Source of the DNA: Willaertia magna
Taxonomy: Eukaryota; Heterolobosea; Eutetramitea; Acrasida; Naegleriidae
DNA: 46,441 nt
Assembly: GCA_902984215.1 (NCBI GenBank)
Contig: CADWAF010003319.1
Coordinates: forward strand, 1-46,441
Direction of reading: 5' to 3'
A program made the translations under genes and the position numbers. Under the pieces are notes generated by a model that saw only the letters and a list, made by a program, of their open reading frames with translations, ran no database searches and was not told the DNA's origin. Each line of letters begins with the position of its first letter. Position 1 is the stretch's first letter. Of this stretch, positions 40,853 to 46,441 are shown piece after piece.

Positions 40853-41653
40853 ATGAAAATACAATCTTATGTTGCGTTTCTTACAGTAATACTTTCAATT
40901 CTTGTTGCTTTCCTATCTTATCAATTTATTAAATTTAATCAATTAGAACAAAGAGTCAATCAATTAGAAAAACAAGTTAAATTTCATCATAATTTATGGA
41001 AACAATGGTTTGAATATGAAATCCAAAAACAATATTCAAAATTAAAAGATTCTAAAAATGGTGCAATTATTAAACAAACATATTCTAAAGATATTATACC
41101 TTATATAAAATTACAATGGGAAAATTTCATTAGAAAAGCATTACCAGAAGGTGGAGATGCAGTTTGTAATGACGAATTATATAATTATTTTATGTTGGAT
41201 ATGGACAATTATTTTTGGAATAGATTGGCGAATAAGGAAATTGTAAATATTTATTTCGATAATCTTCATTCAGAAAATAATGTTATATTAAATTATTTGA
41301 ATAATAAATTTCCAAGTGTTGAATTTAATATAACTACAAATATAAGTGATAAATTAAACAACACAAAATTAATTTATGTTACAAAAACAAAAGGAAAAGA
41401 TAATTTGCAAGATTTAAAGAGTAGAATTATTCCATTATTACAAAGATTAGAAAAATCAAATAATTATTTACCGCAATCTATTCCTTCATTATTAAATAAC
41501 AAAGCAATTGTTACTGGTTTATATTTATTAGAAAGTGAAAATTGCAAAGGAAAGGAAGAACTTGTGGAGTTAATGAAAGAAAATAATATTATTCCATTAA
41601 TAGTTACAAAATTAAATAATAGTGAACAAATAGAAATTTGCGAAAATCAATAA
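40853..41653 (+). CDS. Membrane-anchored coiled-coil protein of unknown function (266 aa)
   Basis: Starts at an ATG in an A-rich context. Residues 5-28 (YVAFLTVILSILVAFLSYQFI) are a membrane helix or signal anchor. They are followed directly by a short heptad stretch (LEQRVNQLEKQV) and an aromatic segment (NLWKQWFEYEI). The remainder (about 60-266) is mixed alpha/beta in appearance, with motifs such as LPEGGDAVCNDELYNYFM and CKGKEELVELMKENN, none of which I can place in a family. The orientation suggests most of the protein is lumenal or extracellular if the anchor is type II. It lies between the symporter and the lysozyme-like gene on the same strand. Confidence 0.55.
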   Translation: MKIQSYVAFLTVILSILVAFLSYQFIKFNQLEQRVNQLEKQVKFHHNLWKQWFEYEIQKQYSKLKDSKNGAIIKQTYSKDIIPYIKLQWENFIRKALPEGGDAVCNDELYNYFMLDMDNYFWNRLANKEIVNIYFDNLHSENNVILNYLNNKFPSVEFNITTNISDKLNNTKLIYVTKTKGKDNLQDLKSRIIPLLQRLEKSNNYLPQSIPSLLNNKAIVTGLYLLESENCKGKEELVELMKENNIIPLIVTKLNNSEQIEICENQ

Positions 41654-41754
41654 AATATTTAAGTGGAACAATATTTTGTAATAAAATTGGTATTACTGTA
41701 AAGATTTGTTTCTTTTACAGTTTTAGGACAAATCGTGTAAGTACGATTTAAAAA

Positions 41755-42331
41755 ATGAAAAAGTATTTAGTTTTGCTATTATTGGTGTTTGTGGGCATTC
41801 TAAACTTAAGCAATCAACAAGATATGGGGGAAGATGTTGTTAATGTAGTGTTAGGAAAGTTATCTTCCATTGGATGGCTAGATTCAAACAGTTATATATT
41901 TATGAAAAGAATTGCCTTATGTGAATCAAACTATGGTGAAATCCCAATACCTATAGAAGAGGTTACTATGGAGGTTAGTTGTTCTTTGTTTTAATTTATT
42001 CAATTAATATTACTTTTAAGGTATTTGGCAGGTAGACAGTATTGGTTTCAAAGACACTCAAGATACTTCTTCTCACCCTAGTTTAAAATCTAGATTTGCT
42101 CAATTAAAAGATGGGCTCGGAATTGATTGGATTAACACTAACTGGCAATATTGTACTAAAGCTGTTTACTCTGGTATTGCTGCTAGATTAAAATTATTAC
42201 TAAACCCTAGAGCTATTCCTACAACTTTAGAAGGACAAGCTCAATACTGGAAAAGTTACTATAACACAGATTCTGGAGCTGGTACTGTACAATACTTTAT
42301 TGATTGTTGTAAAAGTGGAGGATTAGGTTAA
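41755..42331 (+). CDS. Secreted lysozyme-like (glycoside hydrolase-type) protein, two exons
   Basis: Exon 1 (41755..41973) encodes a signal peptide (MKKYLVLLLLVFVGILNLS) and then ALCESNYG, where the Glu is the probable catalytic acid, as in lysozyme/lytic-transglycosylase folds. Exon 2 continues with DSIGFKDTQDTSSHPSLKSRF, FGIDW-like GLGIDWINTNW, VYSGIAARL, LEGQAQYWKSYYNT and GAGTVQYFI. I know this pattern from an unnamed lysozyme-like family in protists and invertebrates. Three Cys remain near the C terminus and could form disulfides. Joining the GTTAGT donor to the AG at 42031 keeps frame (172 aa) but drops a GIWQ motif the family conserves; using the AG at 42020 retains GIWQ but is one base out of frame. 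Likely role: digestion of bacteria in food vacuoles or outside the cell. Confidence 0.65.
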
Positions 42332-43134
42332 TTTTTACTTGTAGTAACATTTTACTTATGTATCAACTACGAAAATAAAATAAAATATATAATAAAACAA
42401 ATTGTAATAAAAATAATAAAATAAAATATATATTTTAAAATATTTAATACTTTTAATTATTTTATTTATTTACTAAATACTTTTAAAAAATAAGTTATTT
42501 TCTTTTGTTTATATATATAATAATAATATTTTTTGAATAAATTGTTATTTTATGAAAATTATAATAATTTTAAAAAATTATTTTTGTTTAATAACAAACC
42601 TTTATTAAAATTTGAAAATTAAAAATTATTAACATTTATATATAAATAATTTTAGTTATTTTTTTAAATTAATTTGATATTTAATAATTAATTATTTAAA
42701 TTAATTTAAAATAAATCAAAATATTTATAAAGTTAATTTTGTTTTTATTTTAAATATAATTAAAATTTATAAAAATAAAATTTATAAATATTAAAAATTA
42801 AGAATTAAATTAAATTTAATTAGAAAAATAAAATATAAAGTATATTTTTTTTAAATTTAGTTACTAATATAATTTTAAAAATAATAAAAAATATGATTTA
42901 TTTTATGTTATTAAAAGGTTTATATAAAATTATAGATTAAAAATTAAAAATATAATTTTTTAAAATTAATAATTATTGTTTTAAATAATTATTATAATTT
43001 TAATTTTTTTAAAAATATTTATATATTTATATTTTTATAAATATTTTTTTATTTTATTATTAAAAAAAATATTAAAATTTAAATATTTTTATAATTAATT
43101 AATTTTTTTTCTTTAAATAATTTTTATTATATCA
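42332..43134. other. Extremely A/T-rich gene-free block (about 800 bases)
   Basis: Apart from the first 40 bases, this stretch consists almost entirely of A and T, with only occasional single G or C. It has irregular A/T runs and short tracts like TTTAAATT and AATAATTA rather than one tandem unit. No ORF survives. It is far more A/T-biased than any other intergenic DNA in the window and sits between the lysozyme-like gene and the TAA-interrupted acidic genes. It could be a replication origin, a centromeric or matrix-attachment type region, or simply decayed DNA; sequence alone cannot decide. Confidence 0.7.
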
Positions 43135-44187
43135 AGTGAAGAAGAAATAAAAGAAAATCCTATTAATAAAGTAGAACCATAACTACTTCAACCATTAAAC
43201 GTTGTATATTTAGTTTCTTCTGATGATAATTATAATTTTGCAATAGATGATACGAAAAGTGATAAAGAAGAAAGTAGTAAAGAAGAAGTTTATGTAAAAA
43301 AAGAAAATATTAAAAAGGAAAAAAGAAAACGAATAATTCCTAAAGTTTCTCCACAAAAGAAAAAGGTTGACCAAATATTAGCCCCTTTAGGGTTAAATAG
43401 TAAATTAAGTGATGCCAAAGAAATTATTAAAAAAGCATTGGATACTGAAAAAAGAATAGAGTTTGAAGGTATATATGAAAGAATATTAAAGATTGATCAT
43501 GGATTAAAAAAAATTATGAATTTTAGTTCTATACCTAATATTAATAATGTAGATGAAGTATTGGAATTTAAAAGATTTCTTAGAACTGCAAAAAATATGA
43601 ATTATTTATTTGTTCATGCTTTATATAATTTGTTTATTCTAGATTTGCGTCAAAAGAAATTTAATCAAAAGGATGCAAAGGAATATTATTTAAATAATGA
43701 TTATTATCAAATTTTAGGATATCAATATAGTTATTTTTTAAGTTTAGAGCGTGTAGCAGATTTAATAGATGCAGTTCCTGCTTTATTGTTTTATCATATA
43801 GATGAAAAAACATTTTCTGGTAATAATGTTGCACTTCAACAATTTATTGAAATTTTAAGTGGTGCAAAATTTGATGATAAGATTAGATTTTTATCATTTG
43901 TAAAAAGTATTAATCAAAAGAATCAAATTGAAAATGGTATTTTAAATAATTTAAATTTTTATGCAATTATTGATGAACGTGATTATGGTGTTGCATTTGG
44001 GAAATTGATAGGGGTTAGTAAAAAAGGTATTTGTCCATCTGTAGATTTGGATATATTTATTACAAGATCCAGTGAATATCATATAGGTATTGTTAAGGAA
44101 ATTCTTTTATTTAAAATTAAAATTATTAGACAAACCCATCAGGAATATTTAAATTTGGAAAGAGTATACAATAGGTTAAAGAAATAA
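43135..44187 (+). pseudogene. Acidic/basic low-complexity protein ORF without a start codon and with an in-frame TAA
   Basis: One frame is open from 43183 to the stop at 44187 (335 codons) but contains no ATG until deep inside (near 43515). Upstream of 43183 the same frame continues through a TAA (43180-43182) into SSEEEIKENPINKVEP, which looks like genuine coding sequence, and then dissolves into the A/T block. The protein begins with Glu/Lys/Ser-rich disorder (KSDKEESSKEEVYVKK, KKEKRKR). It becomes ordered from about 43390: ILAPLGLNSKLSDA, FKRFLRTAKNMNYLFVHALYNLF and YGVAFGKLIGVSKKGICPSVD, followed by a final helix. I recognise no family. Either the 5' end is lost (pseudogene), or there is an upstream exon I cannot find, or the TAA is read through. 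Confidence 0.55.
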
Positions 44188-44253
44188 ATATTTATTTTTA
44201 GTTTTTTGAAAATAGTTTTTTAAAGTTTTAGTGGTTGAGTTTGATTAAAAAAA

Positions 44254-44814
44254 ATGAAAAAACATCAATTATCTAATATAGGGTCATCCGCCGATCATGC
44301 TTATATAAGTGAAGAAGAAAGTACAGAAGAAGAGGACAATAATAAAATCGAAATAGACTCAAATACTAAAAGAAGAAAGTTAGAAGAAAATGTTATAATT
44401 AATAATAATCAAAAAGATAATAATATACTTTTGAGTGGTGATAATGATGTACTTATAGATGATGATGATAATGATGAATATATGGTAGCTATCAAAAAAA
44501 AGACTAAAATGCTCTTGGAAGCTGTTAATAAAAGGAATGAATTATTTGAGCAAAGTAAAAATATTGTTTTAGAAAATATTAGATCAAAACATAAAGAGGC
44601 AACAGAAGCTGAAGAAGGAACACTTAGACATGTTCCTCAATTAGATTTTGTTTCTACTTTTAAAGAAATGAGTAATAATGCTAATGCAGTAATAACACAA
44701 TTTCAAAAAATTGAAAAATTATTAAAAGAATGTGAAGAAATGCAAAATAAAAAGAAAAAGCAATTGAAAAAGAAGGAATATGAAAATTGTGAAAATGGTG
44801 ATGGATCTAATTGA
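44254..44814 (+). CDS. Acidic, coiled-coil hypothetical protein (186 aa)
   Basis: Starts at an ATG after a run of A. Residues 18-35 are strongly acidic (SEEESTEEEDNN), followed by a short nuclear-type basic patch (TKRRKLEE), Asn-rich disorder and another acidic stretch (DDDDNDEYM). From about residue 88 it is helical and charged (KKKTKMLLEAVNKRNELFEQ, LDFVSTFKEMSNNANAVITQFQKIEKLLKECEEM) and ends in Lys-rich sequence. This composition suggests a nuclear, chromatin- or RNA-associated protein, but no family is recognised. It lies on the same strand between two TAA-interrupted ORFs of similar acidic style and is itself uninterrupted. Confidence 0.5.
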   Translation: MKKHQLSNIGSSADHAYISEEESTEEEDNNKIEIDSNTKRRKLEENVIINNNQKDNNILLSGDNDVLIDDDDNDEYMVAIKKKTKMLLEAVNKRNELFEQSKNIVLENIRSKHKEATEAEEGTLRHVPQLDFVSTFKEMSNNANAVITQFQKIEKLLKECEEMQNKKKKQLKKKEYENCENGDGSN

Positions 44815-44840
44815 ATGAAATAAAGTTTTTTTTAATATTT

Positions 44841-44908
44841 TTAAATCTATTTTGGTCATTTTCTTTAAATCTATTTTGGTCATTTTTTTTAAATCTATTT
44901 TTCCTTTT
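44841..44908. repeat. 24-base tandem repeat, nearly three copies
   Basis: The unit begins TTAAATCTATTTTGGTCATT and ends in a short T-rich spacer. Copies start at 44841, 44865 and 44889. The first two differ by one base at the end, and the third loses its second half (TTTTTCC in place of TTTTGG). It lies in the spacer just downstream of the 44254 gene, so it is probably in a 3' UTR or intergenic DNA. Confidence 0.8.
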
Positions 44909-44995
44909 ATTGGACTAGTTAAAAAAAGAAGGTAAAATTATTTATAAAAATCATACTTATCTTATGAAAATAATATTGTAATTTATATTAAAAAA

Positions 44996-46351
44996 ATGTT
45001 TCCATACACTAGTAAACCAAAAGAAAAACCAAGATTAAGTAAAAGAGTAAATTCACAATTACTTAATACTGAAAAATCTTTTAATGAATTAAGAAAAGAA
45101 GAATTTAAAAATGTTTCAATTAAACAAGCTTCAAAACGTTCTATTAAAAATATTAGTAAATCTACTAGTACATCTACTAGTACATCTGCTCTATCAAATG
45201 TTTCTTCTTTTAAAAATCCACCATCAAAGAAAGTAAAGATATCTTCTATTAAAAATCCACAAATAACAACAAAGAAAACAAAACAATTGATTACAACTAT
45301 AGATGATGATGATGAAAGTATTACAACAGAATTGTCAGATGACGAAGAAGAAAAGCTAAATAAAGAATAAAATATTATAATAGAATTGTCTGATGAGGAA
45401 GAATTAAATGAAGAACAACAAGAATATATGAGCCTTATTATAGATTATGATAATCCAACTGAAAGCGATAATGAAATGTTCAATCGATGTGACGATGAAA
45501 ATGAATTGGATAATCCAAATAATTATTTAATAAGACAACAAGCTTATATTGAAATGCAATTAGCAAGCCGTGTAAAGTTGTTGAGAAATGAGTGGTGGGT
45601 TACACTCAAAACTGCTGATAGATTTCTATTTTACATGTGGCAAAGAAAAACTCATTATAAGTATGCATATAATAATTTATTAAAGAAATATAAATTATCA
45701 TTTGACCAGTTAAAAAATAAAGGTATTATTGATGAACAAGATAATCTTTTAGTAGCCATAAATAATATACAACCTACAAACACTGAAGATACAAATAAGA
45801 ATATTTATAAATTGATTGAAGATTTAAGTAATAGAACAAAGAGATTAGAAGAAGAAAATATGGCTTTAATTAATAATAAGACTATTTTAGAAGAAACAAT
45901 TGAAAAGATTGAAGAAAAACAAAAGAAAATGGAAAAATTAACTGATGTATTAGAATTAGCTCTTGCAGAAGAAGTTATAGAAGAAGGAGCAGATGATGAA
46001 GAAGAAGAATTCGTATTGGAAGAAGAAGAAGAAGAAGATAATGATGATTCTTTAGAAATTATTTGTACAAGTGAAGAAGAAAAGTATTATGACAGTGAAG
46101 AGGATGAATTAGAACTTTCATAATCAACATTAGAATTGTTAACACAATCTGATTATGAAGATGAGGAAAATGAAAGAGAAGAAAAAAGTAACGGAAATTC
46201 ATTTAGTCCAATTACACAACCAACTACTCCCACTATAACCAATTTAAATGATGATCAAATTGAAAATGATGAAGAAGAAGTAGGTTCAGAACAAGAAAAT
46301 GAAATTACTAATGGAGTTCAACCAAATTCTAATAATACCAATTCTTCATAA
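44996..46351 (+). pseudogene. Long acidic coiled-coil ORF interrupted by two in-frame TAA codons
   Basis: From the ATG at 44996 one frame stays open to 46351 (452 codons) except for TAA at 45368-45370 and 46121-46123. All three segments read as one protein. First: a basic Ser/Lys-rich part with a 12-base duplication that encodes STST and ends LSDDEEEKLNKE. Second: starting IELSDEEELNEEQQ, an ordered core (RQQAYIEMQLASRVKLLRNE, WQRKTHYKYAYNNLLKKY), a coiled coil (LIEDLSNRTKRLEEENMALI) and a long Glu run. Third: STLELLTQSDYEDEENE, ending in Asn/Ser-rich sequence. The third segment has no ATG and the second only an internal one, so they are unlikely to be independent genes. Options: decayed gene, stop-codon readthrough or sequence errors. 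No GT-AG intron removes either TAA. Confidence 0.6.
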
Positions 46352-46441
46352 AAATACTAGTTTTTTTTATTTGTATATAGTAAATTTAAAATAAAACTTA
46401 TTTAAAAAGATTTTATTTCATTGATATCATATAATTAATTT

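Noticed and set aside
42332..43134. Mitochondrial DNA insertion as the source of the A/T block
   Set aside because: No mitochondrial coding or rRNA-like sequence is visible in it; composition alone is not evidence.
43135..46351. TAA reassigned as a sense codon in this organism
   Set aside because: Nearly all intact genes in the window (for example PAF1, SUA5 and the U-box gene) end at TAA at the expected family length, so TAA is a normal stop. Only local readthrough or decay remains possible.

Overview
The window looks like nuclear DNA from an AT-rich, free-living amoeboflagellate, most likely a heterolobosean close to Naegleria. This is inferred from gene content and style and was not tested by a search. 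The supporting signs are A/T-ending codons, A-rich sequence just before most start codons, very small GT-AG introns (36 to 77 nt, mostly under 60), tightly packed genes, a DUF4116-type F-box protein, and ciliary genes beside signalling and ubiquitin genes. I see no tRNA, rRNA, CRISPR array or transposase gene.

Layout. 0-6.4 kb: a small secreted ORF (weak), an N-myristoylated protein, a glycine-zipper protein, the transcription elongation factor PAF1, a START lipid-binding protein and an EMAP/EML microtubule protein. 6.5-12.3 kb: three neighbouring ubiquitin-ligase-type genes (U-box plus MATH, F-box plus DUF4116-like repeats, F-box plus C-terminal zinc fingers). 12.3-17.8 kb: a five-exon TBC1D31 (WDR67) homologue. 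17.9-22 kb: an EF-hand-like protein, a degenerate mitochondrial CYTH protein, a cytochrome b5 domain protein and the tRNA-modification enzyme SUA5. 22-28.5 kb: a four-exon IFT139 (TTC21B) homologue, a tiny membrane protein and a repeat protein built on a [ST]F-x-P-x-[IL] motif. 28.6-33.8 kb: an RCC1-like gene with reading-frame problems, a PH-like protein, a C2-like protein and a basic coiled-coil protein. 33.9-42.3 kb: a CDKL kinase, a CYP40 cyclophilin with a degenerate active site, a GPR137/TOM1-like seven-helix protein, an SLC5-type sodium symporter, a membrane-anchored unknown and a secreted lysozyme-like protein. 42.3-46.4 kb: an 800-base block of almost pure A/T, followed by acidic low-complexity genes, two of which are interrupted by in-frame TAA codons.

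Together. Five genes (EMAP/EML, TBC1D31, IFT139, the FxPxI repeat protein and the CDKL kinase) belong to, or plausibly belong to, the cilium/centriole programme. They are scattered among housekeeping genes and do not form an operon. Exon joins were worked out by hand from GT/AG sites and homology. For TBC1D31, IFT139, CDKL, CYP40, the symporter, the cytochrome b5 protein and the PH-like gene, the joined exons add up to whole codons. The last 4 kb behaves differently from the rest and is the part most worth rechecking.
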